From the NCBI RefSeq assembly GCF_023667495.1, contig NZ_JAMOZL010000001.1, positions 372,001 through 436,000 of the forward strand: a stretch of DNA of 64,000 bases, in the 5' to 3' direction. The translations under genes were made by a program, and so were the position numbers. The notes under the pieces are model-generated. The model was not told the origin of the DNA and did no database searches. It saw nothing but the letters and a program-made list of their open reading frames with translations. Below are positions 9,322-17,405 of this stretch, one piece after another; the stretch's first letter is position 1, and every line of letters begins with the position of its first letter. Origin of the DNA: Dyadobacter sp. MSC1_007. Its GTDB lineage: Bacteria > Bacteroidota > Bacteroidia > Cytophagales > Spirosomataceae.

Positions 9322-10785
9322 CTATTCGGAATCCTTATAGACGCCGAATTCACTAATGGCGGTGCTTACGGGGGATTTGGTGATCCTTAACCGCACTTTC
9401 TGAGTCGTTACAGGAACATCAAGCTTAGCAATGCGTTTCGCCCCGACGCTGGTACCCTTGTAAACTTCCTTCCACTCATTTCCTTGCCATGCGTCGACAG
9501 CAAATTCCTCAATGCGTTGACCGAGTTTGATGTTTTCCTGCAAAGAAATCACATCGAAAACGATCGGCTGGCTCAGTTCAACGGTAACGTCCGGCGTTTT
9601 GAAATCATCGTCTGTGGCCCAGTAAGTATCTTTTTTCCCGTCCAGAATGTTCTTGGCGCTGTAAACAGAATTGTAACCTCTTACATTGATAGCTTTTGCA
9701 GATCCACGCGAAAGGAGATTCATTGCGAAAGTCTTTTTCACGTGATCCCCGAACGATTTCAATGCAGCTACGTCTTCATCATGCAACTGTCCGCGCGTGT
9801 CGGGTGCAAGGCCAAGGTCCAGTGCGGCGCCCCGTCCCACACTTTTAAGATAAAGATCGAATAGCTTTTCGGGAGTTTTTGGCTTTTCGTTGGCATGGTA
9901 AAACCAGCCTTTGCGAAGCGGAACGTCACATTCAGCAGGGATCCAGAACTTGCCTCCGCGTGTACCGCCGGGGTTTTCTGTTGCATTAGCCTGGCCGGGA
10001 ACTGCCACATTCTGGCCTTCGGATGGTTTCGGCGTCAGTGTTGCCCATGAAGTTGGATCTACGCTTCCATCCTCATTGCCTGCCCAGCGCACATCCCAGC
10101 CGATATCACTGAAAATATTGGCATTCGGCTGCAACTTGCGGGTATAGTTTGTCCAGGTGGAATCCCATTGGTAGTAAGTTGTATTGTCGATCGAGCGCTT
10201 CTCCCTTGCACCGCCGTAATAGCCATCGCCGCCGTTGGCACCATCGTGCCACGACATAAATAATTCGCCATAATTGGTATATAGCTCACGAAGCTGCTCG
10301 CGATAAATATTAATGTATTCAGGAGTGCCGTATTTGGCATTATTGCGGTCCCAGGGCGAGCAATACACCCCGAATTTCAATCCATGCTTTCTGGCAGCGT
10401 CGGCCACTTCTTTCACCAGATCGCCCTTGCCGTCGCGGAACGGGCTTTTCGAAATGTTATATTCGGTTGTTTTAGTAGGCCATAGTGCGAACCCGTCGTG
10501 GTGCTTGGCCACGAGCACGATACCGCGCAAGCCGCCTGCTTTGGCTGCTAATACGATTTGTTCTGCATTGAAGTCGCTTGGATTGAACACTTTTGGGTCA
10601 GCGTCGCCATATCCCCACTCCTTATTTTCGAAAGTAGTCGGGGTGAAATGGATGAGTCCGTAAACTTCTGTTTCATGCCAGGCGATCTGCCTTGGTGCAG
10701 GTAGGGCGCCAAATGGTTTCGGAGGAGTCTGGGCAAAGGCTACGGATGCCGTCAGGCAGAGGAGACCTGTTATTTGTTTGATCAT
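9322..10785 (-). CDS. GH29 alpha-L-fucosidase with C-terminal discoidin-like (F5/8 type C) domain
   Basis: The start at 10785 is chosen over an in-frame ATG at 10839 because it places a signal peptide (MIKQITGLL to VAFAQ) at the N-terminus, giving 487 residues. The GH29 barrel shows YGLIHF, then KHHDGFALWPT (about 94-104), then FMSWHDGANGG, where Asp181 is the expected nucleophile. The DGANG form and the extra C-terminal carbohydrate-binding-like domain (about 345-485, with ILDGKKDTYWATDDD) are typical of GH29 subfamily B, which prefers alpha-1,3/1,4-linked fucose. The gene is convergent with the PIN toxin unit. An inverted repeat about 85 bases upstream may be its operator. Confidence 0.93.
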   Translation of the reverse strand: MIKQITGLLCLTASVAFAQTPPKPFGALPAPRQIAWHETEVYGLIHFTPTTFENKEWGYGDADPKVFNPSDFNAEQIVLAAKAGGLRGIVLVAKHHDGFALWPTKTTEYNISKSPFRDGKGDLVKEVADAARKHGLKFGVYCSPWDRNNAKYGTPEYINIYREQLRELYTNYGELFMSWHDGANGGDGYYGGAREKRSIDNTTYYQWDSTWTNYTRKLQPNANIFSDIGWDVRWAGNEDGSVDPTSWATLTPKPSEGQNVAVPGQANATENPGGTRGGKFWIPAECDVPLRKGWFYHANEKPKTPEKLFDLYLKSVGRGAALDLGLAPDTRGQLHDEDVAALKSFGDHVKKTFAMNLLSRGSAKAINVRGYNSVYSAKNILDGKKDTYWATDDDFKTPDVTVELSQPIVFDVISLQENIKLGQRIEEFAVDAWQGNEWKEVYKGTSVGAKRIAKLDVPVTTQKVRLRITKSPVSTAISEFGVYKDSE

Positions 10786-10870
10786 TTTGAAAAGGGGTTT
10801 CTTAGGAAACAGATTGGGGTTGTTCGTTAGCGAATTCAAATATGTAGTGAAGATCGTTTTTTTTGCTACA

Positions 10871-10894
10871 CATCACTAATTTTTTTTAGTGATG
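10871..10894. promoter_or_regulatory. Operator-like inverted repeat upstream of GH29 fucosidase
   Basis: CATCACTAA, six T bases, TTAGTGATG is a perfect 9-6-9 inverted repeat, centred about 98 bases upstream of the fucosidase start and about 130 bases before the divergent antitoxin gene. Its symmetry suits a dimeric regulator. It could serve either gene. It is not near an obvious T-run following a stop codon, so a terminator is unlikely. Confidence 0.45.
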
Positions 10895-11014
10895 GTGAGT
10901 CAAATAGGTTTTTGAGATTTTGTTGAAAATTTATCTCATAGAAATTTGAATAACATAACAAAAACATTAATTTTAATTAATCGAAACGGAATAGCTATTT
11001 AAGCACTCAACCTC

Positions 11015-11302
11015 ATGCTGAACATTGTAGAAAACTATATCACTTTGAAAAAAAACATGGCGGTTCTGATTAATAAGTCGGGCTATAAAAATTCATATTT
11101 GGCGGAGCAGATCGGCATTCCTGCTCCCACGTTCAGCGTGAAAAAGCAGCGGGGAAATTGGAGTGAGGCCGAAATGCTGCAAATCCTTTCGATTATCGAC
11201 AACGAGAAGCTTCATGATTTCTTTATGCTCGAACTCATGAGGGCTGAAAAGGATGAACCGAAATTTCCCGTCTCAGACCTGAAAAAGGAAATGGGATGGT
11301 AG
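11015..11302 (+). CDS. Helix-turn-helix antitoxin of a RelE/ParE-type pair
   Basis: The 95-residue protein has an HTH-like core at about residues 14-45: NKSGYKNSYLAEQIGIPAPT followed by FSVKKQRGNWS. This is the XRE-like fold often used by antitoxins that also repress their own operon. Its last seven bases overlap the next gene, a RelE/ParE-like toxin, so the antitoxin-first order is standard. The C-terminal segment KFPVSDLKKEMGW probably contacts the toxin. No named family can be assigned with certainty. Confidence 0.75.
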   Translation: MLNIVENYITLKKNMAVLINKSGYKNSYLAEQIGIPAPTFSVKKQRGNWSEAEMLQILSIIDNEKLHDFFMLELMRAEKDEPKFPVSDLKKEMGW

Positions 11303-11580
11303 TACTGTATGTAAACGGATTCAAAAAGGATTTAAAAAGCGCCCACAAAAACATTCAAAGAAAGGTCTTCGAGGTGATCGACAAGCTGGAAGCTGCGGAC
11401 AGACTGGAAACTTCGGGCCTTGATTGCAAAAAAATGGAAGGCCAGAAGAGCAGAGAAAGCTATTACAGAATCCGCATAGGTGATTGGCGGATCGGATTGG
11501 AATATATTCACCCCAACATCACTTTATTAAGAGTGCTAAGCCAGGGTGAAATATATAAGTCGTTTCCGCCAAAATCTTAA
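11296..11580 (+). CDS. RelE/ParE-type toxin
   Basis: At 94 residues it has the length and layout of the RelE/ParE superfamily. The N-terminus has FKKDLKSAHKNIQRKVFEVI, the helical hairpin that packs on the sheet. The core strand motif SYYRIRIGDWRIGLEYI (about 54-70) is the most diagnostic part of this superfamily, followed by the terminal strand TLLRVLSQGEIYKSFP. Such toxins cleave ribosome-bound mRNA or poison gyrase; the sequence does not settle which. The start overlaps the antitoxin gene. Its TAA stop shares the TTAA at 11577-11580 with the stop of the convergent fucosidase. Confidence 0.88.
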   Translation: MVVLYVNGFKKDLKSAHKNIQRKVFEVIDKLEAADRLETSGLDCKKMEGQKSRESYYRIRIGDWRIGLEYIHPNITLLRVLSQGEIYKSFPPKS

Positions 11581-13022
11581 TCAATCACAAACAAATACGC
11601 CGGCTGCTGCCCAGCTTCCGCTGCAATTTTTGCAGGAACTTCAATCGCCCCGTCTTTCAATTTCAACGTTTTCTTGTTGCCTGCGAGCGTGATTTTTGCT
11701 TTGGCAGGAATATCCAATCCTTCCGGTTTCAGGCTGGCCGGCAGTTTTTCGCCTGCTTCTGCCAGGTAGAATGCATAGGTGGTCGTGCCTTTTTTAGTAT
11801 ACCCCCATTTGCCTTTGCGGTACGGTGCAAGCGGCTTGGTTTCGTAAATGCCGACGCCGTTCACATTTATCCATTTACCGATTTCTTCCAGGCGCTGATA
11901 AGCTTCTTGGTGCCATTCGCCGTCGGGACCGGGCGCTACATTCAGAAGCAGGTTACCGCCTTTGGCTACGATATCAACCAAAGTATGAACGAGTTTTTGA
12001 GTCGATTTGAAATTCTCCTTTGGAATATACGACCATGAATCGCCCATTGTCATACATGATTCCCAGGGAATAGACATATAATGGTCGGGGATCGATTGCT
12101 CAGGTGTTACGTAGTTTTCGAATTCGCCCGTGACCGTGCGGTCTACCACAAGCAGGCCCGGTTGATGTGACCTCGCCATTTTGGCGATCCGAGCCATATC
12201 GATATCCTGATCGTAAGGGATCGTTTTTTGCCAGCTGATATTCGGGTCGATGGTGCTGAATGGCCTCACCCAGCCGCCGTCCAGCCACAGGATATCCACA
12301 GAGCCGTAATCCGACATTAATTCCTCGATCTGATTGTAAGTAAAGTCCTTGAACTTGTTCCAGATTTCCGGCCGTTTTTTAGGGTCATAGGAAACATTTC
12401 GGTCTTTTGGCGGGAAATAGGGCCACCAGTAAGAGTCGGTATGCCAATCTGGTTTAGAGAAGTAGGTGCCGGTCATGAAACCCTGGTTGCGGAATGCTGC
12501 CAGTACTTCCTTGGTCACATTAGCCTTTGGATTTGTCTTAAAAGGCGTGTTAGTGATCTTATAATCCGTGTATTTCGAATCAAACATCGAAAAACCATCA
12601 TGGTGCTTGGTCGTGAAAACGACATATTTCATTCCGGCATTTTTGGCAGCAAGCGCCCATCTTTCAGGATTAAACTTGACGGGATTGAACGTCTTGGCAA
12701 TATCCTCATAAGCCTTTTTGTATTCAAACCAGTCGTGTGAATGCGGGCCACGTCTTTCGCACCAACCCTCGTCCTCGGGGCAAAGTGACCATGATTCTAC
12801 GATTCCCCACTGGCTATACGTACCCCAATGCATGAGCAGACCGAATTTTACATTCTGCCATTTACTCAGTTTTTGCTGTACCAACGGATCGGTAGGGGCA
12901 ATGTATTTGGAATGGTCCTGCTCCGAATGCTGCTGGGCCTGACTACTGGTCGCAAAAAGCAGCCCAGCCAACACGAGCGCTGTTGATTTAATATTCATTG
13001 TTTTACTTAAGTGTTTATTCAA
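11577..13022 (-). CDS. Secreted GH29 alpha-L-fucosidase
   Basis: This 481-residue enzyme removes terminal alpha-L-fucose. A signal peptide ends near SSQAQ (about residue 30); Met9 is an alternative start. The barrel shows KFGLLMHWGTYSQWGIVESW (about 59-78), FTTKHHDGFSMFDS (about 136-149) and DILWLDGGW, where Asp248 is the predicted nucleophile. The C-terminal part (about 395-481) is a small beta domain. It lacks the discoidin-type domain of the neighbouring fucosidase and resembles GH29 subfamily A, which has broader linkage tolerance including core fucose. The gene follows the glycosylasparaginase gene by 20 bases and likely shares its promoter. Its stop codon overlaps that of the convergent toxin gene. 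Confidence 0.93.
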   Translation of the reverse strand: MNKHLSKTMNIKSTALVLAGLLFATSSQAQQHSEQDHSKYIAPTDPLVQQKLSKWQNVKFGLLMHWGTYSQWGIVESWSLCPEDEGWCERRGPHSHDWFEYKKAYEDIAKTFNPVKFNPERWALAAKNAGMKYVVFTTKHHDGFSMFDSKYTDYKITNTPFKTNPKANVTKEVLAAFRNQGFMTGTYFSKPDWHTDSYWWPYFPPKDRNVSYDPKKRPEIWNKFKDFTYNQIEELMSDYGSVDILWLDGGWVRPFSTIDPNISWQKTIPYDQDIDMARIAKMARSHQPGLLVVDRTVTGEFENYVTPEQSIPDHYMSIPWESCMTMGDSWSYIPKENFKSTQKLVHTLVDIVAKGGNLLLNVAPGPDGEWHQEAYQRLEEIGKWINVNGVGIYETKPLAPYRKGKWGYTKKGTTTYAFYLAEAGEKLPASLKPEGLDIPAKAKITLAGNKKTLKLKDGAIEVPAKIAAEAGQQPAYLFVID

Positions 13023-13042
13023 TTTTTCTTTTCTGTCCTTTT

Positions 13043-14077
13043 TCAGGAAAAATAGCTCTTCGATTCCACCACTTTTCCTTTGCCATCGCCGGTCGTTAGC
13101 GTGTATGCGAAGCCTTTCTGAACAGAATAAGCTCCAACCTGGCCGAGCTTGTTTACTGCGATAAATCCGACCTGGAATGTCTTGGCGCGTTCGGGATTTG
13201 GCTTAATAATGCGTTCGATTGCCTTTTTACAAGCCTCTTCCGGAGACAGTCCCGAGCGCATAAACTCAACAACGAGGTGCGTACCACAAACACGGATCAC
13301 CTCTTCGCCCTGACCGGATGACGTTGCCGCGCCAACCTCATTATCCACAAACAACCCGGCACCGATAATCGGCGAATCGCCTACACGACCGCGCATTTTG
13401 AAGCCCATACCACTGGTGGTGCACATTCCGGAAAGGTTGCCTTGCGCGTCCAGCGCCAACGTACCCATTGTATCATGGTTGAACGAGCCATCGTCCAGCC
13501 GAGCAGGCGCAAACGGCCCGTGGCCTTTGGTTTTTGACTGCTTATGCTCGATATTGATCACAGGCTTGTATTCGGCTTTTTTGAGCCATTTTTTATATTC
13601 TTCGGCCGCGTCCGGAGAAAGTCTGCCCGATTCCAGCTTGAAGCCATTGGCCAATGCAAATTGCTGTGCGCCTTCACCGGCGAGAAAAACGTGCGGCGTC
13701 GTTTCCATAATTTTCCGCGCAACCGAAATAGGATGTTTGATCCTTTCCAGAAAAGCAACCGCCCCGCAGTTTGATTTTTCGTCCATAATGCAGGCGTCGA
13801 GCGTAACATGACCGTCACGGTCGGGGTTACCGCCAAGCCCTACGCAGCAGTTGATGTCGTTTTCGATCGCAATAGCAGCTTGCTCAACCGCGTCCAGCGC
13901 CCGTCCTCCTTTTTCGAGCACAGGCCAGGCAGCTGCATTGGAGATCTGCCCGCTATCCCAGGTGGAGATAACCAGCGGTTTAATTGCGAGGGGTGTTTTG
14001 GCGAATAATTGGTTTATTCCAGAAAATGGTAATGCAAAGGCCGATAAGCGGAGGAAAGAACGGCGGTTTGTGCTCAT
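13043..14077 (-). CDS. N4-(beta-N-acetylglucosaminyl)-L-asparaginase (glycosylasparaginase)
   Basis: This Ntn hydrolase splits the GlcNAc-Asn bond left when N-glycoproteins are degraded. The 344-residue precursor starts at 14077; a longer frame to 14215 is rejected because a good promoter lies inside it. A twin-arginine-type signal (TNRRSFLRLSAF) indicates export. The self-cleavage site is Asp202-Thr203 in NHDTMGTLA, leaving Thr203 as nucleophile. Arg231 and Asp234 in GRVGDSP and Gly255 in SSGQGEE match, with a constant offset, the substrate-binding residues known from the Elizabethkingia (Flavobacterium) meningosepticum enzyme as I recall them. It is the first gene of an operon with a GH29 fucosidase. 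Confidence 0.95.
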   Translation of the reverse strand: MSTNRRSFLRLSAFALPFSGINQLFAKTPLAIKPLVISTWDSGQISNAAAWPVLEKGGRALDAVEQAAIAIENDINCCVGLGGNPDRDGHVTLDACIMDEKSNCGAVAFLERIKHPISVARKIMETTPHVFLAGEGAQQFALANGFKLESGRLSPDAAEEYKKWLKKAEYKPVINIEHKQSKTKGHGPFAPARLDDGSFNHDTMGTLALDAQGNLSGMCTTSGMGFKMRGRVGDSPIIGAGLFVDNEVGAATSSGQGEEVIRVCGTHLVVEFMRSGLSPEEACKKAIERIIKPNPERAKTFQVGFIAVNKLGQVGAYSVQKGFAYTLTTGDGKGKVVESKSYFS

Positions 14078-14166
14078 GGTAAATGGTGAATTAGCGTGAG
14101 AGAAAGGATTTAGGTTGGTATTCGTAAAATTTTGAAAATATTTACCGAGGTTATTTAAAATTTTTT

Positions 14167-14196
14167 CAAATATACATTTCCCCGAATTACGATCAA
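14167..14196 (-). promoter_or_regulatory. Bacteroidota-type promoter for the glycosylasparaginase-fucosidase operon
   Basis: On the minus strand TTG (14196-14194) is followed by exactly 19 bases and then TATATTTG (14174-14167), a full match to the TTG-N19-TAnnTTTG consensus. Transcription would start near 14160, leaving a leader of about 80 bases before the ATG at 14077. This decides the start codon against the longer upstream frame. Confidence 0.7.
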
Positions 14197-14324
14197 TGAA
14201 AATATGAAATTTCATTCTAACGGTAATGCAAACACTCTTATTCTGAAATATTTGTGTTTTAATACTATATAAGAAATATTAGGGGCGGGGTTTCAATGCA
14301 AGCCCAACATTTTATTCCTTTTTT

Positions 14325-14963
14325 ATGGTCCTTCAAATCAATAACCTGCATCAGCGGTATGGAAGCCGGGAGATCCTTTCGATTCCTTCATTTGGCATTG
14401 AACACGGCATTTATTGGATACAAGGTGAAAACGGAGCAGGAAAATCGACGTTATTCCGTACGCTTGCGGGAATGCTTCCGTACGAGGGCGAAGTAAAGCT
14501 CAGCGATAAATATGATCTTAAGAAAGATCCTGTGGAATATCGTTTGCGCCTTAATCTCGGGGAAGCAGAGCCATTATACCCGTCATTCCTCACCCCGGCC
14601 GATCTCATTGCCTTCGTTGCAGAGGCACAACGCGCTCCCAGAGAGCAGGCCGATATGCTAACCGAAGCTTTCGGCATTAATTATCTTGATAACCCATTCG
14701 GCAGTTGTTCCAGCGGGATGGTCAAAAAAGTATCCCTGTTACTTGCCTTCCTGGGTGATCCTTCGGTCATTATCCTTGATGAGCCGCTCATTACCATTGA
14801 CTGGGAGGCAAGGGAGGTATTGTTTGGGTTGATTAATACCTATTTCGACCGCGGTGTAACGTTTCTGCTGTCGTCTCATCAGCTTTTCGAGCAGGAAGGA
14901 ATGCATGTTTCTGCAAGCTTTCGCATTCAGGATAAAACCCTCGTCAGAATGCCTCAACTATGA
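14325..14963 (+). CDS. ABC transporter ATP-binding protein
   Basis: A short 212-residue ATPase. Walker A is GENGAGKST (34-42), Walker B is VIILDEP (148-154) and the switch histidine is His185 in LLSSHQ. The signature motif is an unusual CSSGM (128-132) in place of LSGGQ, as in some small exporter ATPases of the CcmA or ABC-2 type. It overlaps the next gene, a polytopic membrane protein, by four bases (ATGA), so the two should form one transporter. The substrate is not apparent. Confidence 0.88.
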   Translation: MVLQINNLHQRYGSREILSIPSFGIEHGIYWIQGENGAGKSTLFRTLAGMLPYEGEVKLSDKYDLKKDPVEYRLRLNLGEAEPLYPSFLTPADLIAFVAEAQRAPREQADMLTEAFGINYLDNPFGSCSSGMVKKVSLLLAFLGDPSVIILDEPLITIDWEAREVLFGLINTYFDRGVTFLLSSHQLFEQEGMHVSASFRIQDKTLVRMPQL

Positions 14964-16030
14964 AAATGCTGCTGTTATCAACGGTTTTTGTCTTTTTCAG
15001 ACAGCGGGCCGGGACATTCTTTGTATTGCTTGGTATCCTTTTCGGCTTTCTCAGTTCGGTTGAACACCATGCATTCGCCGTCTTTTTTCTAACCGGCTCC
15101 AACGGGATGGCTTACCTGTTCGCCATCTGGCTATTGTATGCATTGTTGTGCGCACAATTTGTGGTCACAATATGGAAACAGCCGGAATATACTTTTATTT
15201 ATCGGGCAAGAATGTGGCCCTCGCTCATGAGGCTCCGCAGGTTTGTACTGATGGCATTCGGACTTTTGCAACCGCTGTTGTATTACGGCATCTACTTGCT
15301 TACTATCGCTGTTCAGGATGATATACTGCAACGTTTGTGGCCTATTTTCCCGTTTTACCTGATCCTTTCGGTGATTATAATATTGAGCGCTGAATGGCGT
15401 ATCCGGAATCCGGTATTATATGTGCCGGTAAAAAGCCGCGCCTACATTCGATGGCCGTTCCGTCGTCCGGTATCCTGGATTTACTGGTCGTTCGAATGGC
15501 TGTTTCGGGAGCGGGGCGTTACTTTGCTGGCAGGAAAGCTTGGAGCGATGTTGGTGGCTGCGGGGACGATGTTATATTATTCGACAGATATTTATGATAT
15601 CCGTCTTCCGGCGGTCGGGTTATCACTGGCTTATTTGCTGAATGTGGGCCTGTCGCTGGAACTATACCAATGGGAAAGTCAGGTTTGGTTGTGGGGGAGA
15701 TCGCTTCCGGTGCCTGCCCGTGTGCGGTTTGGCAGGATGATCGTGCTTCATGCGCTGCTCATTGTGCCGGAAACGCTCGTGGCGGTACGTAATGCGCCTT
15801 TGAGTTTTTTTGAGGTAATGCAGCTCTACTTTTTGGGGCTCGGGATCCTGGTTACTTCCCATTTATATTTTTATAAAGCCGGTGGACTACCGGAAAGCGG
15901 AATGCAGGTCTTTTTATTTGGATTTGCGGCATTGACGGTGGTTATTTTATATAAAGTACCGCTGCTCGTCATTGCAGGGTGTTTTCTACTAGTATCGGTT
16001 TATTTTTATCCAAGATGGTATAAACAATAA
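14960..16030 (+). CDS. ABC transporter membrane subunit (predicted permease)
   Basis: The 356-residue protein is strongly hydrophobic with roughly nine or ten predicted membrane segments, beginning with FFVLLGILFGFLSSV near residue 20. It has no motif I recognise beyond this. Its start is inside the stop of the ATPase gene, which makes it the likely permease partner. Basic, arginine-rich loops (such as the RRPVSWIYW region) lie between membrane spans. A hairpin terminator overlaps its stop codon, so the transporter is a two-gene operon. Confidence 0.75.
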   Translation: MKMLLLSTVFVFFRQRAGTFFVLLGILFGFLSSVEHHAFAVFFLTGSNGMAYLFAIWLLYALLCAQFVVTIWKQPEYTFIYRARMWPSLMRLRRFVLMAFGLLQPLLYYGIYLLTIAVQDDILQRLWPIFPFYLILSVIIILSAEWRIRNPVLYVPVKSRAYIRWPFRRPVSWIYWSFEWLFRERGVTLLAGKLGAMLVAAGTMLYYSTDIYDIRLPAVGLSLAYLLNVGLSLELYQWESQVWLWGRSLPVPARVRFGRMIVLHALLIVPETLVAVRNAPLSFFEVMQLYFLGLGILVTSHLYFYKAGGLPESGMQVFLFGFAALTVVILYKVPLLVIAGCFLLVSVYFYPRWYKQ

Positions 16031-16052
16031 AGCCGGTCACCCCGGCTTTATT
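16026..16052. terminator. Rho-independent terminator
   Basis: AATAAAGCCGG pairs with CCGGCTTTATT around a five-base loop, and the stem overlaps the permease stop codon. The A and T ends let it work in both directions, serving the ABC operon and the convergent SDR gene. Confidence 0.8.
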
Positions 16053-16060
16053 GTGATATG

Positions 16061-16774
16061 CTATTTACCCGGAACTGAGGGCCTTACTTCAATCTTACTT
16101 GGAAGAGTCCTGGCTGGCATTTTAATGAGGTCGGAAACGATCTGGCCGATGTCCTCCGGCTGAATTTTCCAGGCATCTTTATCAGAAGGCTGATGGTCAT
16201 TGAATTCCGTCGCTACCGAGCCCGGCATGATGGTGCTCACCTTGATCCCTGCATTCCGTACATCCATCATCATGGCCTGCGTGAAGCCTACCAAACCGAA
16301 CTTACTCGCGTTGTATGCGGTGCCGTTGGCGAAAAAGTTGGTTCCCGCGAGACTGGCAATCGTGATAAAATAGCCTTTGGACTCGCTCAAAGGCGCAATG
16401 GCGGCTTTGGCGCTGAAAAACACGCCTGTAAGGTTGATATCGATAGTCTCTTGCCATTGTTCAGCGGTCAATTCCTGAATAGGGGCGAAATGTCCTACGC
16501 CGGCGTTGGCGATGAAGTAATCGAGTCGGCCCCACTGGTCGAGCACGGTCTGCACCGCCTTTTCCTGAGAAGCCAGGTTCCTTACATCCGATTCCAGTCC
16601 GAGCGCAAACCCGTCACGGATCGCATTGAGTTTTGCGGCCGCCTGGTCCGCATTCTTTTGGGAGCGACTTGTGATGGCAACCCGGATACCTTCTTTGATA
16701 AGCACTTCGGCAATACCGTAGCCAATTCCTTTCGAACCGCCCGTTATGAGCGCTGTTTTGATTGTTTCTGCCAT
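16061..16774 (-). CDS. Short-chain dehydrogenase/reductase
   Basis: A classical 237-residue SDR that uses NAD(P)H. The dinucleotide-binding motif TGGSKGIG lies at 11-18, NAG at 90-92, and the catalytic residues are Ser141, Tyr154 and Lys158 (YNASK). The substrate cannot be inferred. It is followed on the plus strand by the ABC operon terminator and preceded, 45 bases upstream on the same strand, by yiaA, so the two may be co-transcribed. Confidence 0.92.
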   Translation of the reverse strand: MAETIKTALITGGSKGIGYGIAEVLIKEGIRVAITSRSQKNADQAAAKLNAIRDGFALGLESDVRNLASQEKAVQTVLDQWGRLDYFIANAGVGHFAPIQELTAEQWQETIDINLTGVFFSAKAAIAPLSESKGYFITIASLAGTNFFANGTAYNASKFGLVGFTQAMMMDVRNAGIKVSTIMPGSVATEFNDHQPSDKDAWKIQPEDIGQIVSDLIKMPARTLPSKIEVRPSVPGK

Positions 16775-16819
16775 TACCTGATATTTCTATTTAAAAAATT
16801 ACGTAACGGCTTAACAGCA

Positions 16820-17254
16820 TCAAAGGTCAGAAGGTTTGGAAAAATTGCCTCCTGGCTCAAAAATCTGCATATCGCGGGTGTTTTTCTGAACCGCGATGGC
16901 GCCGAAAATGCCCAAAAGATAGGCAAATGCATAAAACCCTTTTTCGCTGGGTAAAAGCGTTGCATTCCAAAGTCCGACAATCAGCAACACGATGGCAAGG
17001 ATGGTCGAGAACCAGCTGATGCCGTAGTAAATAGCGGTTACGGGAATGCCTTCAAGCCGGTCACGGACGCTTTTTTGCACCGATACCGCGGCGAAAAGCC
17101 CGTACATCAAAACAGTAAAATAATACCCTTTTTCACTTAGTAACATTTCGGACCTCCATAGCCCTATGATAAAGCCAAGCATCCCGGTCCCAAGTGCGAT
17201 CCAGGAAGCTGCGATGAAGGCTCCGGAGGTTTTCTGCGCATTCATAGTGTTCAT
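16820..17254 (-). CDS. yiaA: YiaA-like inner-membrane protein with duplicated two-helix domain
   Basis: The 144-residue protein has four membrane segments arranged as two copies of one unit. SWIALGTGMLGFIIGLW then LSEKGYYF then VQKSVRD recurs as SWFSTILAIVLLIVGLW, PSEKGFYAF and VQKNTRD. Length, duplication and the EKGYYF and VQK-RD motifs agree with E. coli YiaA as I recall it. Its molecular role is unknown, and it has been linked only loosely to envelope stress. Confidence 0.85.
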   Translation of the reverse strand: MNTMNAQKTSGAFIAASWIALGTGMLGFIIGLWRSEMLLSEKGYYFTVLMYGLFAAVSVQKSVRDRLEGIPVTAIYYGISWFSTILAIVLLIVGLWNATLLPSEKGFYAFAYLLGIFGAIAVQKNTRDMQIFEPGGNFSKPSDL

Positions 17255-17335
17255 GTTAGTGTAAGTTTTAATGGTGGAGAAGGTTTTTTGACTGAATATT
17301 ACATCATTTTACGATAAAGTACCATACTTTGTTTA

Positions 17336-17367
17336 TTTGCCGGTCTCTGGCCAATGTCCTATTTTTG
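17336..17367 (+). promoter_or_regulatory. Bacteroidota-type promoter for fabG
   Basis: TTTG (17336-17339), 20 bases, then TATTTTTG (17360-17367) fits the consensus. Transcription would begin near 17374, 32 bases before the ATG at 17406. This rules out an in-frame upstream start at 17337. Confidence 0.65.
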
Positions 17368-17405
17368 CCGGCAGTATACATTTTGACAGAATTTTACCCC
17401 CGTTT

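Noticed and set aside
13043..14215. Longer glycosylasparaginase frame starting at 14215
   Set aside because: A consensus promoter at 14167-14196 lies within the extension, and the twin-arginine signal starts at the later ATG.
16193..16954. A 253-codon open frame antisense to the SDR and part of yiaA
   Set aside because: Both overlapped genes carry clear family motifs, while this frame has none and spans two unrelated genes.
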